This document shows positions 1-12,776 of a stretch of 64,000 bases of DNA, in pieces; positions within the stretch are counted from its first letter, which is position 1, and the number at the start of each line of letters is the position of its first letter. This DNA comes from Aristolochia californica (Eukaryota; Streptophyta; Magnoliopsida; Piperales; Aristolochiaceae). Position numbers and translations under genes: made by a program. The DNA lies in contig JARWKL010000012.1 in the NCBI GenBank assembly GCA_029961685.1, forward strand, positions 12,369,955 through 12,433,954, in the 5' to 3' direction. The notes under the pieces were generated by a model that saw nothing but the letters and a program-made list of their open reading frames with translations, was not told the DNA's origin and made no database searches.

Positions 1-2690
1 GACGATTGCAAAACCTGAGATATAAAAACTAAAAAGATCTTACAATCCCTAAAAATTACAAACACTCTTTGGAATTATCTCTCCCTACATTTGTGCATTG
101 TGCATATCCATTTTAGATGTACACTTTTTTATTAAATCAAAACTTTGAGTTTTCGCTCTCCCTTCATCCCGTAAACCAAAAAAGGCAAATAGATCACAAC
201 AAAATGAAAATTTTAGAGTTTATGTGTGAAAAAAAATTATAACAATAACAAATGTAAGTATAGAAAATTTATTCACACACCACAAATGAACACAAAAGTT
301 TTGTTTTCCAAGTTTGAGAAATTCCACTAGTTCAACCCTAATTGCATGGAATTTTACAAGAAAGAGATTTCTTCTACACGTGTTTTAAAAATAGTTAAGC
401 ATGCTTGAAACAAGTTAAAGATGCAAATGACCTATGGATTCAAACCTTTTAAGGAGAATAAGAAGCGCTCATTAAATTCTCAGTGAACGTGCGGTGGGAT
501 ATTTACCAGAATCAAACTAGCCATTATTTTGCCCGTTCACAAAAAGCTTACCTAACAATCATAGATGTAAAGTGATTTATCATCCGTAACGGGTTATATT
601 TTTGTATGAAATGACTTACGGATTGGGAGTTAACACTCAATTAAAAACACCCCGCCTCCACCTTTTCCCGACGATTACAAAACCTGAGATATAAAAACTA
701 AAAAGAGCCTAAATTCCCTAAAAATTACAGACACTCGTTGGAATTATCTCTCTCTATATTTGAGAACTGTGGGTGTCAATTTTAGATGTACACTTTTTTC
801 TTAAATCAAAACTTTGAGTTTTCTCTCTCCCTTCATCCCGTAAACAAAAAAAGGCAAATAGATCACAGCAAAATGAAAATTTTTTAGTTTATGTATGGAA
901 AAAATTTAAAACAATAACAAATGTAAGTAAAGAAAATTTATTCACACGCCAAAAATTAACACAAAACTTTTGTTATCCAGGTTTGGAAATTCCACTAGTT
1001 CAACCCTAATAGCTTGGAATTTTACAAGAAAGAGATTTGTTCCACACGTGTTTTAAAAATGGATATGCAAGCTTGAAACATGTAAAAGATGCAAATGACC
1101 TATGGATCCAAAGCTTTTAAAGAGAATAACATACGCTCATTAAATTCTCTAGTGAACGTGTGGTGGGATATTTACCTGAGTTAGACAAGCAATTATTTTG
1201 CCCGTTTGCAAAAAGCTGACCTAACAATCATAGATGATTGTAAAGTGATTTTTCATTCGTAACGGGCTATATTATTGTAGGAAATGACTTACGGATTGGG
1301 AGTCAACACTCAATTAAAAATCCCCTGCCTCCCCCTTTTCCCGACGATTGCAAGACCTGAGAACTAAAAACTGAAAGGAGCTCACTATCCTGAAAAATCA
1401 GAGACACTCTTTGGAATTATATCTGTCTACATTTGTGCATTGTGCATCTCCATTTTAGATGTACACTTTTTTATTTAATCAAAACTTTGAGTTTTCGATC
1501 TCCCTTCATCCCCTAAACCATAAAAGGCAAATAGATCACAACAAAATGAAAATTTTAGAGTTTATGTGTGAAAAAAAATTATAGCAATAACAAATGTAAG
1601 TATAGAAAATTTATTCACACACCACAAATTAACACAAAAGTTTTGTTTTCCAAGTTTGAGAAATTCCACTACTTCAACCCCAATTGCATGGAATTTTACA
1701 AGAAAGAGATTTCTTCTACACGTGTTTTAAAAATGGATATGCATGCTTGAAACATGTTAAAGATGCAAATGACCTATGGATCCAAAGCTTTTAAGGAGAA
1801 TAACAAACGCTCATTAAATTCTCAATGAACGTGTGGTGGGATATTTACCAGAATCAAACTAGCCATTATTTTGCCCGTTCACAAAAAGCTTACCTAACAA
1901 TCATAGATGATTGTAAAGTGATTTATCATCCGTAACGGGTTATATTTTTGTAAGAAATGACTTACGGATTCGGAGTCAACACTCAGTTAAAAACACCCCC
2001 GCCTCCCCCTTTTCCCGACTAATACAAAACCTGAGATATAAAAACTAAAAAGAGCCTAAATTCCCTAAAAATTACAGACACTCATTGGAATTACCTCTCT
2101 CTACATTTGAGCACTGTGCGTGTCCATTTTAGATGTACACTTTTTTCTTAAATCAAAACTTTGAGTTTTCTCTTTCCCTTCATCCCGTAAACAAAAAAAG
2201 GCAAACAGATCACAACAAAATGAAAATTTTTGAGTTTATGTATGGAAAAAATTTAAAACAACAACAAATGTAAGTAAAGAAAATTTATTCACACACCAAA
2301 AATTAACACAAAACTTTTGTTATCCAAGTTTGGAAATTCCACTAGCTCAACCCTAATAGCTTGGAATTTAACAACAAAGAGATTTGTTCCACACGTGTTT
2401 TAAAAATGGATATGCAAGCTTGAAACATGTTAAAGATGCAAATGACCTATGGATCCAAAGCTTTTAAAGAGAATAACATACGCTCATTAAATTCTCTAGT
2501 GAACGTGCGGTGGGATATTTACCAGAATCAAACTAGCCATTATTTTGCCCGTTCACAAAAAGCCTACCTAACAATCATAGATGATTGTAAAGTGATTTAT
2601 CATCTGTAACGGGCTATATTTTTGTAAGAAATGACTTACGGATTGGGAGTCAACACTCAATTAAAAACACCCCCGCCTCCCCCTTTTCCC
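1..2690 (+). repeat. Irregular run: B, C, A/B chimera, C/B chimera (m1-m4)
   Basis: m1 (1-669) is subtype B, with GTGTGAAAAAAAATT, AATCAAACTAGCC and ATCATCCGTAAC. m2 (670-1342) is C. m3 (1343-2016) starts as A (GAACTAAAAACTGAAAGG, GAGCTCAC) and ends as B. m4 (2017-2690) starts as C (AAATTCCCTAAAAATTACAG) and keeps the C form TCTCTAGTGAACG, then changes to B at TTTACCAGAATCAAAC. The HOR order is therefore disturbed at the left edge of the window. Confidence 0.85.
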
Positions 2691-4704
2691 GACGATGGAG
2701 AAACCTGAGATATAAAAACTAAAAAGAACATAAATTGCCTAAAAATTAATGACACTCATTGGAATTATCTCTCTCTACATTTGTGCACTGTGCGTCTCCA
2801 TTTTAGATGTACACTTTTTTCTTAAATCAAAAGTTTGAGTTTTCTCTCTCCCTTCATCCGGTAAACAAAAAAAGGCAAATAGATCACCGTAAAATGAAAA
2901 TTATTGAGTTCATGTATGGAAAGAATTTAAAACAATAACAAATGTAAGTAAAGAAAATTTATTCACACACCAAAAATTAACACAAAACTTTTGTTATCCA
3001 AGTTTGGGAAATTCCACTAGTTCAACCCTAATAGCTTGGAATTTTACAAGAAAGAGATTTGTTCGACACGTGTTTTAAAAATGGATATGCAAGCTTGAAA
3101 CATGTTAAAGATGCAAATGACCTATGGATCCAAAGGTTTTAAAGAGAATAACATACGCTCATTAAATTCTCTAGTGAACGTGCGGTGGGATATTTATCCG
3201 AGTCCAACAAGCCATTATTTTGCCCGTTTGCAAAAAGCTGACCTAACAATCATAGATGATTGTAAAGTGATTTTTCATTCGTAACAGATATATTATTGTA
3301 AGAAATGACTTACGGATTGGGAGTCAACACTCAATTAAAAATCCCTCGCCTCCCCCTTTTCCCGACAATTGCAAGACCTGAAAACTAAAAACTGTAAAGG
3401 GCTCTCAATCCTGAAAAATCACAGACACTCTTTGGAATTAAATCTCTCTACATTTGTGCATTGTGCATCTCCATTTTAGATGTACATTTGTTTATTAAAT
3501 CAAAACTTTGAGTTTTCGTTCTCCCTTCATGCCGTAGACAAAAAAGGTAAATAGATCACAACAAAATGTAAATTTTAGAGTTTATGTATGGAAAAAAATT
3601 AAAACATTAACAAATGTAAGTAATGAAAATTTATTCACACATCACAATTGAACTCAAAATTTTTGTTATCCAAGTTTGGGAAATTCCACTAGTTCAACCC
3701 AAATTGCTTGAAATTTTACAAGAAAGAGAATTCTTCTAGACGTGTTTTAAAAAGGGATATGCATGCTTGAAACATGTTAAAGATGCAAATGACCTATGGA
3801 TCCAAAGCTTTTAATGAGAATAACAAACACTCATTAAATTCTGAAGTGAACGTGCGGCGGGATATTTACCCGAGTCAAACAAGTCATTATTTTGTCCGTT
3901 TTCAAAAAGCAGACCTAACAATCATAGATGATTGTAATGTGATTTATCATGAGTAACGGGCTATATTTTTGTAAGATATGACATACGGATTGGGAGTCAA
4001 CAGTCAGTTAAAAATACCACGCCTCCCCGTTTTCCCGACGGTTGCAAAACCTGAGATATAAAAACTAAAACGATCTTACAATGCCTAAAAATTACAAACA
4101 CTACTTGGAATTATCTCTCCCTTCATTTGTGCATTGTGCATCTCGATTTTAGATGTACACTTTTTCCTTAAATCAAAACTTTGAGTTTTCGCTCTCCCTT
4201 CATCCCGTGAACCAAAAAGAGGCAAATGGATCATAGCAAAATGAATGAGTTTATGTGTGAAAAAAAATTTAAAAGATAACAAATGTAAGTAAAGAAAATT
4301 TATTCACACACCACAAATGAACACAAAAGTTTTCTTTTCCAAGTTTGAGAAATTCGACTTGTTCAACCCTAATTGCATGGAATTTTACAAGAAAGAGATT
4401 TCTTCTACACGTGTTTTAAAAATGGATATGCATGTTTGAAACATGTTAAAGATGCAAATGACCTATGGATCCAAAGCTTTGAAAGAGAATAACAAACGCT
4501 CATTAAATTCTCAATGAACGTGCGGTGGGATATTTACCAGAATCAAACTTGCCATTATCATGCCCGTTCATAAAAAACTTACGTAACAATCATAGATGAT
4601 TGTAAAGTGATTTATCATCCGTAACGGGCTATATTTTTGTCAGAAATGACTTACGGATTGGGAGTCACACTCAGTTAAAAACACCCCCGCCTCCCCCTTT
4701 TCCC
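2691..4704 (+). repeat. HOR trimer C-A-B (m5-m7)
   Basis: A clean example of the basic 2.02-kb unit: m5 C (2691-3363), m6 A (3364-4036), m7 B (4037-4704). m6 shows the A signature GAGAATAACAAACACTC, GAAGTGAACGTGCGGCGGG and a tail ATACCACGCCTCCCCG. m7 shows the B single-base deletion (TCTCAATGAACG), and its 5' end AAAACGATCTTACAATGCC is a small variant of the B form. Confidence 0.9.
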
Positions 4705-4995
4705 GACGATTACAAAACCTGAGATATAAAAACTAAAAAGAGCATAAATTCCCTAAAAATTACAGACACTCGTTGGAATTACCTCTCTCTACATTTGTGC
4801 ACTGTGCGTCTCCATTTTAGATGTACACTTTTTTCTTAAATCAAAACTTTGAGTTTTCTCTCTCCCTTCATCCCGTAAACAAAAAAAGGCAAATAGATAA
4901 CAACAAAATGAAAATTTTTGAGTTTATCTATGGAAAAAATTTATAACAATAACAAATGTAAGTAAAGAAAATTTATTCACACACCAAAAATTAAC

Positions 4996-5008
4996 ACAAA
5001 ACTTTTGT
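4996..5008. repeat. 13-bp dyad ACAAAA-N-TTTTGT (example in m8)
   Basis: A perfect inverted repeat with 6-bp arms and a one-base centre. It recurs at the same position in most A, B and C monomers of both arms. On the satellite strand the centre is G in B (for example 28,025-28,037), C in C (this copy) and usually T in A. D has ACAAAATTTAGTT and lacks it. It could be a protein-binding site or only AT-rich coincidence. Confidence 0.7.
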
Positions 5009-5033
5009 TATCCAAGTTTGGGAAATTCCACTA

Positions 5034-5042
5034 GTTCAACCC
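5034..5042 (+). promoter_or_regulatory. Pol III B-box-like motif (example in m8)
   Basis: GTTCAACCC fits the Pol III B-box consensus GWTCRANNC exactly and recurs in nearly every monomer. Around it, ACTAG / TTCAACC / CTAAT (5,030-5,046) would fold as a 7-nt loop on a stem with four of five pairs, like a tRNA T-arm. I see no convincing A box and no complete tRNA. It may be chance or a relic of a tRNA-derived element. Confidence 0.35.
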
Positions 5043-5079
5043 TAATAGCTTGGAATTTTACAAGAAAGAGATTTGTTGC

Positions 5080-5087
5080 ACACGTGT
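5080..5087. promoter_or_regulatory. ACACGTGT palindrome with G-box core (example in m8)
   Basis: An 8-bp perfect palindrome containing CACGTG, the core bound by bHLH and bZIP factors. It is present in most B and C monomers. Many A monomers read AGACGTGT and lose the palindrome. Whether it is bound is unknown. Confidence 0.35.
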
Positions 5088-8000
5088 TTTAAAAATGGAT
5101 ATGCAAGATTGAAACATGTTAAAGATGCAAATGACCTATGGACCCAAAGCTTTTAAAGAGAATAACATACGATCATTAAATTCTCTAGTGAACGTGCGGT
5201 GGGATATTTACCCGAGTCAAACAAGCCATTATTTTGCCCATTTGCAAAAAGCTGACCAAACAATCATAGATGATTGTAAAGTGATTTTTCATTCACAACG
5301 GGCTATATTATTGTAAGAAATGACGTACGGATTGGGAGTCAACTCTCAATTAAAAATCGCCCGCCTCCCCCTTTTCCCGACGATTGCAAGACCTGAGAAC
5401 TAAAAACTGAAAAGAGCTCACAATCCTGAAAAATCACAAACACTCTTTGGAATTAAATCTCTCTACATTTGTGCATTGTGCATCTCCATTTTAGTTGTAC
5501 ATTTTTTTATTAAATCAAAACTTTGAGTTTTCGTTCTCCCATCATGTCATAAACAAAAAAGGTAAATAGATCACAACAAAATGTAAATTTTAGAGTTTAT
5601 GTACGGAAAAAAATTAAAACAATAAAAAATATAAGTAAATAAAATTTATTCACACACCACAAATGAACACAAAAGTTTTGTTTTCCAAGTTTGGGAAATT
5701 CCACTAGTTCAACCCTAATTGCTTGAAATTTAACAAGGAAGAGAATTCTTCTACACGTGTTTTAAAAATGGATATGCATGCTTGAAACGTGTTAAAGATG
5801 CAAATGACCTATGGATCCAAAGCATTTAATGAGAATGACAAACACTCATTAAATTCTGAAGTGAACGTGTTGCGGGATATTTACCCGAGTCAAACATGAC
5901 ATTATTTTGCCCGTTTGCAAAAAGCTGACCTAACAATCATATATTATTGTAATGTGATTTATCAAGAGTAACGGGCAATGTTTTTGTAAGAAATGACATA
6001 CGGATTGGGAGTCAACAGTCAGTTAAAAATACCCCGCCTCCCCCTTTTCCCGACGATTGCAAAACCTGAGAAAAAAAAACTAAAAAGAGCTTAAATTCCC
6101 TAAAAATTACCGACACTCTTTGGAGTTATCTCTCTCTACATTTGTGCACTGTGCGTCTCCAATTTAATTGTACACTTTTTTCTTAAATCAAAACTTTGAG
6201 TTTTGTCTCTCCCTTCATCCCGTAAAGAAAAAAAGGCAAATAGATCACAGCAAAATGAAAATTTTTGAGTTTATGTATGGAAAAAATTTAAAACAATAAC
6301 AAATGTAAGTATAGAAAATTTATTCACACACCACAAATGAACACAAAAGTTTTGTTTTCCTAGTTTGAGAAGTTCCACTAGTTCAACCCTAATTGCATGG
6401 AATTTTACAAGAAAGAGATTTCTTCTACACGTGTTTTAAAAATGGATATGCATGCTTGAAACATGTTAAAGATGCAAATGACCTATGGATCCAAAGCTTT
6501 TAAAGAGAATAACAAACGTTCATTAAATTCTCAATGAACGTGCGGATGGATATTTACCAGAATCAAACTAGCCATTATTTTGCCCGTTCACAAAAAGCTT
6601 ACCTGACAATCATAGATGATTGTAAAGTGATTTCGTAATGGGCTATATTTTCTTTAGAAATGACTTACGGATTGGGAGTCAACACTCAGTTAAAAATACC
6701 CCCGCTTCCCCCTTTTCCCGACGATGACAAAACCTGAGATATAAAAACTAAAAAGAGCTTAAATTCCCTAAAAATTACAGACACTCACTGGAATTATCTC
6801 TCTCTACATTTGTGCACTGTGCGTCTCCATTTTAGATGTACACTTTTTTCTTAAATCAAAACTTTGAGTTTTCTCTCTCCCTTTATCCCATAAACAAAAA
6901 AGGCAAATAGATCACAGCAAAATGAAATTTTTTGAGTTTATGTATGGAAAAAATTTAAAACAGTAAAAAATGTTAGTAAATAAAATTTATTCACACACCA
7001 AAAATTAACACAAAACTTTTGTTATCCAAGTTTGGGAAATTCCACTAGTTCAACCCAAATAGCTTGGAATTTTACAAGAAAGAGATTTGTTCCATACGTG
7101 TTTTAAAAATGGATATGCAAGCTTGAAACATGTTAAAGATGCAAATGACCTATGGATCCAAAGCTTTTAAAGAGAATAACATACGCTCATTAAATTCTCT
7201 AGTGAACGTGCGGTGGGATATTTACCCGAGTCAAACAAGCCATTATTTTTCCCGTTTGCAAAAAGCTGACCTAACAATCATAGATGATTGTAAAGTGATT
7301 TTTCATTTGTAATGGGCTATATTATTGTAAGAAATGAGTTACGGATTGGGAGTCAACACTCAATTAAAATCCCCCCGCCTCCCCCTTTTCCCGACGATTG
7401 CAAAACCTGAGAACTATAAACAGAAAAGAGCGCACAATCCTGAAAAATCATAGACACTCTTTGGAATTATCTCTCTCCACATTTGTGCATTGTGCATCTC
7501 CATTTTAGGTGTACACTTTTTTATTAAATCAAAACTTTGAGTTTTCGTTCTCCCTTCATGCCGTAAAAAAAAAAGGTAAATAAATCACAACAAAATGAAA
7601 ATTTTAGAGTTTATGTATGGAAAAAAATGAAAACTATAACAAATGTAAGTAATGAAAATTTATTCACACACCACAATTGAACAAAAAAATTTTGTTATCC
7701 ATGTTTGGGAAATTTCACTAGTTCAACCCTAATTGCTTGAAATTTAACAAGAAAGAGAATTCTTCTATCACGTGTTTTAAAAATGGATATGCATGATTGA
7801 AACATGTTAAAGATGCAAATGACCTATGGATCCAAAGCTTTTAATGAGAATGACAAACACTCATTAAATTCTGAAGTGAACGTGCTGCGGGATATTTACA
7901 CGAGTCAAACAAGACATTATTTTGCCCGTTTGCAATAAGCTGACCTAACAATCATATATTATTGTAATGTGATTTATCAAGAGTAACGGGCAATATTTTT

Positions 8001-8740
8001 GTAAGAAATGACATACGGATTGGGAGTCAATAGTCAGTTAAAAATACCCCGCCTCCCCGTTTTCCTGACGATTGCAAAACCTGAGAAATAAAAACTAAAA
8101 AGAGCTTAAATTCCCTAAAAATTACCGACACTCTTTGGATTTATCTCTCTCGACATTTGTGCACTGTGCGTCTCCATTTTAATTGTACACTTTTTTCTTA
8201 AATCAAAACTTTGAGTTTTCTTTCTCCTTTCATCCCGTAAACAGAAAAAGGCAAATAGTTCACAGCAAAATGAAATTTTTTGAGTTTATGTATGGAAAAA
8301 ATTTAAAACAATAACAAATGTAAGTATAGAAAATTTATTCACACACCACAAATGAACACAAAAGTTTTGTTTTCCAAGTTTGAGAAATTCCACTAGTTCA
8401 ACCCTAATTGCATGGAATTTTACAAGAAAGAGATTTCTTCTACACGTGTTTTAAAAATGGATATGCATGCTTGAAACATGTTCAAGATGCAAATGACCTA
8501 TGGATCCAAAGCTTTTAAAGAGAATAACAAACGCTCATTAAATTCTCAATGAACGTACGGTGGGATATTTACCAAAATCAAACAAGCCATTATTTTGCCC
8601 GTTCACAAAAAGCTTACCTAACAATCATAGATTGTTGTAAAGTGATTTATCATCGGTAATGGGCTATATATTTGTAAGAAATGACTTATAGATTGGGAGT
8701 CAACACTCAGTTAAAAACATCCCCGCCACCCCCTTTTCCC

Positions 8741-10084
8741 GACGATTACAAAACCTGAGATATAAAAATAAAAAAGAGCTTAAATTCCCTAAAAATTAAA
8801 GACACCCATTGGAATTATCTCTCTCTACATTTGCGCACTCTGCGTCTCCATTTTAGATGTACACTTTTTTCTTAAATCAAAACTTTGAGTTTTCTCTCTC
8901 CCTTCATCCCGTAAACAAAAAAAGGCAAATAGATCACAGCAAAATGAAAGTTTTTGAGTTTATGTATGGAAAAAATTTAAAACAATAACAAATGTAAGTA
9001 AAGAAAATTTATTCACACACCAAAAATTATCACAAAACTTTTGTTATTCAAGTTTGGGAAATTCCACTAGTTCAACCCTAATAGCTTGGAATTTTACAAG
9101 AAAGAGATTTGTTCCACGCGTGTTTTAAAAATGGATATGCAAGCTTGAAACATGTTAAAGATGCAAATGACCTATGGATCCAAAGCTTTTAAAGAGAATA
9201 ACATACGCTCATTAATTTCTCTAGTGAACGTGCGGTGGGATATTTACCAGAGTCAAGCAAGCCATTATTTTGTCCGTTTGCAAAAAGCTGACCTAACAAT
9301 CATAGATGATTGTAAAGTGATTTTTAATTCGTAACGGGCTATATTATTGTAAGAAATGACTTACGGATTGGGAGTCAACACTCAATTAAAATTCCCCCGC
9401 CTCCCCCTTTTCCGGACGATTGCAAAACCTGAGAACTAAAAACTGAAAAGAGCTCACAATCCTGAAAAATCACAGACACTCTTTGGAGTTATATCTCTCC
9501 ACATTTGTGCATTGTGCATCTCCATTTTAGGTGTACACTTTTTTCTTAAATCAAAACTTTGAGTTTTCGTTCTCCCTTCATGCCGTAAAAAAAAAGGTAA
9601 ATAGATCACAACAAAATGAAAATTTTAGAGTTTATGTAAGGAAAAAAATTAAAACAATAAAAAATGTAAGTAATGAAAATTTATTCACACACCAAATTGA
9701 ACACAAAATTTTTGTTATCCAAGTGTGGGAAATTCCACTAGTTCAACCCTAATTGCTTGAAATTTAACAAGAAAGAGAATTCTTCTAGACGTGTTTTAAA
9801 AATGGATATGCATGCTTGAAACGTGTTAAAGATGTAAATGACCTATGGATCCAAAGCTTTTAATGAGAATGACAAACACTCATTAAATTCTGAAGTGAAC
9901 GTGCTGCGGGATATTTACCCGAGTCAAACAAGACATTATTTTGCCCGTTTGCAAAAAGCTGACCTGACAATCATATATGATTTTAATGTGATTTATCAAG
10001 AGTAACGCGCAATATTTTTGTAAGAAATGACATACGGATTGGGAGTCAACAGTCAGTTAAAAATACCCCGCCTCCCGTTTTCCC
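8741..10084 (+). repeat. Incomplete trimer C-A, B missing (m14-m15)
   Basis: m14 (8741-9414) is C and m15 (9415-10084) is A of the same variant as m9 and m12 (AATGACAAACACTC, GTGCTGCGGG, TCAAGAGTAACG). The next monomer is C again, so the B position of this trimer was lost or never copied. Confidence 0.85.
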
Positions 10085-12776
10085 GACGATTGCAAAACCT
10101 ATGAAATAAAAACTAAAAAGAGCTTAAATTCCCTAAAAATTACAGACACTCTTTGGAGTTATATTTCTCTACATTAGTGCACTGTGCGTCTCCATTTTAA
10201 ATGTATACTTTTTTCTTAAATCAAAACTTTGACTTTTCTCTCTCCCTTCATCCCGTAAACAAAAACAGGCAAATAAATCACAACAAAATGAAAATTTTTG
10301 AGTTTATGTATGGACAAATTTTAAAAAAATAACAAATGTAAGTAAAGAAAATTTATTCACACACCAAAAATTAACACAAAACTTTTGTTATCCAAGTTTG
10401 GGAAATTCCACTAGTTCAACCCTAATAGCTTGGAATTTTACAAGAAAGAGATTTCTTCTAAACGTGTTTTAAAAATGGATATGCAAGCTTGAAACATGGT
10501 AAAGATGCAAATGACCTATGGATCCAAAACTTTAAAGAGAATAACATACGCTCATTAAATTCCCTAGTGAACGTGCGGTGGGATATTTACCCGAGTCAAA
10601 CAAATCATTATTTTGGCCGTTTGAAGAAAGCTGACCTTACAATCATAGATGATTGTAAAGTGATTTTTCATTCGTAACGGGCTATATTATTGTAAGAAAT
10701 GACTGACGGATTGGGAGTCAACACTAAATTAAAATCCCCCGCCTCCCCCTTTTCCCGACGATTGCAAAATCTGAGATATAAAAACTGAAAAAAGCTTACA
10801 ATCTTTAAAAATCACCGACACTTTTTTGAATTATATCTCTTTACATATTTGCATTGTGCATCTCCATTTTAGATGTACACTTTTTTCTTAAATCAAAACT
10901 TTGAGTTTTCGTTCTCCCCTCATGTCGTAAACAAAAAAAAGTACATAGATCACAACAAAATGAAAAATTTTGAGTTTATGTATGGAAAAAAATTAAAACA
11001 ATAACAAATGTAAGTAATGATAATTTATTCACACGCCACAAATGAACACAAAATTTAGTTATCAAAGATTGGGAAGTTCCACTAGTTCAACCCTAATAGC
11101 TTGGAATTTTACAAGAAAGATTTCTTCTACACGCGTTTTAAAAATGGATATACATGCTTGAAACATGTTAAAGATGAAAATGACCTATGGATCCAAAGAT
11201 TTTAATGAGAATTACAAACGCTCATTAAATTCGGAAGTGAACGTGCGGCGGGATATTTACCCGAGTCAAACAAGCCATTATTTTGTCCTTCTGCAAAAAA
11301 CTGACCTAGCAATCTTAGATGATTGTAAAGTGATTTTTCATTCGTAACGGACTATATTATTGTAAGAAATGACTTACGGATTGGGAGTCAACTGTCAATT
11401 AAAAATCCCCCACCTCCCCCTTTTCCCGACGATTGCAAAATCGGAGAACTTAAAACTGAAAAGAGCTCACAATCCTTAAAAATAACAGACACTCTTTGGA
11501 ATTATATCTCTCTACATTTGTGCATTGTGCATCTCCATTTTAGGTGTACACTTTTTTATTAAATCAAAACTTTGAGTTTTCGTTCTCCCTTCATGCCCTA
11601 AACAAAAAAAGGTAAATAGATCACAACAAAATATCAGTTTTAGAGTTTATGTATGGAAAAAAATTAAAACAATAACAAATGTAACGAATGAAAATTTATT
11701 CACACACCACAATTGAACACAAACTTTTTGTTATTCAAGTTTGGGAAATTCTACTAGTTCAACCCTAATAGCTTGAAATTTAACAAGAAAGAGAATTCTT
11801 CTAGACGTGTTTTAAAAATAGATATGCATGCTTGAAACATGTTAAACATGCAAATGACCTATGGATCCAAAGATTTTGATGAGAAAAACAAACACTCATT
11901 AAATTCTGAAGTGAACGTACTGCGGGATATTTACCCGAGTCAAACAAGCCATTATTTTGCCCGTTTCCAACAAGCTGACCTAACAATCATATATGATTGT
12001 AATGTGATTTATCATGAGTAACTGGCTATATTTTTGTAAGAAATGACATACGGATTGGGAGTCAACAGTCAGTTAAAAATACCTCGCCTCCCCGTTTTCC
12101 CGACGATTGCAAAACCTGAGATATAAAAACTAAAAAGATCTTACAATCCCTAAAAATTACAAACACTCTTTGGAATTAGCTCTCCCTACATTTGTGCATT
12201 GTGCATCTCCATTTTAGATGTAAACTTTTTTCTTAAATCAAAACTTTGAGTTTTCGCTCTCCCTTCATCCCGTAAACCAAAAAAGGCAAATAGATCACAA
12301 CAAAAATGAAAATTTTACAGTTTATGTGTGAAAAAAAATTAAAACAATAACAAATGTAAGTATAGAAAATTTATTCACCACCAAAAATGAACACAAAAGT
12401 TTTGTTTTCCAAGTTTGGGAAATTCCACTAGTTCAACCCTAATTGCATGGAATTTTACAAGAAAGAGATTTCTGTACACGTGTTTTATAAATGGATATGC
12501 ATAATTGAAACATGTTAAAGATGCAAATGACCTATGGATCCAAAGCTTTTAAAGAGAATAACAAACGCTCATTAAATTCTCAACGAACGTGCGGTGGGAT
12601 ATTTACCAGAATCAAACTAGCCATTATTTTTCCCGTTTACAAAAAGCTTACCTAATAATCATAGATGATTGTAAAGTGATTTATCATCCGTAATGGGCTA
12701 TATTTTTGTAAGAAAAGAGTTACGGATTGGGAGTCAACACTCCGGTAAAAACACCCTCCTGCCTCCCCCTTTTCTC
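10085..12776 (+). repeat. HOR tetramer C-D-A-B (m16-m19)
   Basis: m16 C (10085-10756), m17 D (10757-11427), m18 A (11428-12101), m19 B (12102-12776). m17 shows the D signature: 5' GATATAAAAACTGAAAAAAG, AGTTATCAAAGATTGGG instead of the dyad, GAATTACAAACGCTC, GAAGTGAACG and a C-like end GATTTTTCATTCG. This is the first of several four-monomer units. Confidence 0.86.

Larger units (their letters stand above)
4705..8740 (+). repeat. Two HOR trimers with a shared C/B chimera (m8-m13)
   Basis: m8 C (4705-5378), m9 A (5379-6051), m10 C/B (6052-6719), m11 C (6720-7392), m12 A (7393-8066), m13 C/B (8067-8740). m10 and m13 are the same recombinant. Both begin with the C-type GAGCTTAAATTCCC and the private ATTACCGACACTC, and both change to B at the same place, after TTTAAAACAATAACAAATG. 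m9 and m12 also share private variants (AATGACAAACACTC, GTGATTTATCAAGAG, GGGCAAT). The whole trimer was therefore amplified as a unit after the C/B exchange. The middle of m9 (ACAAAAGTTTTGTTTTCC) looks B-like. Confidence 0.88.

Noticed and set aside
5030..5046. tRNA gene at the B-box motif
   Set aside because: Only a T-arm-like piece is present. No matching acceptor stem, D-arm or anticodon arm was found upstream.
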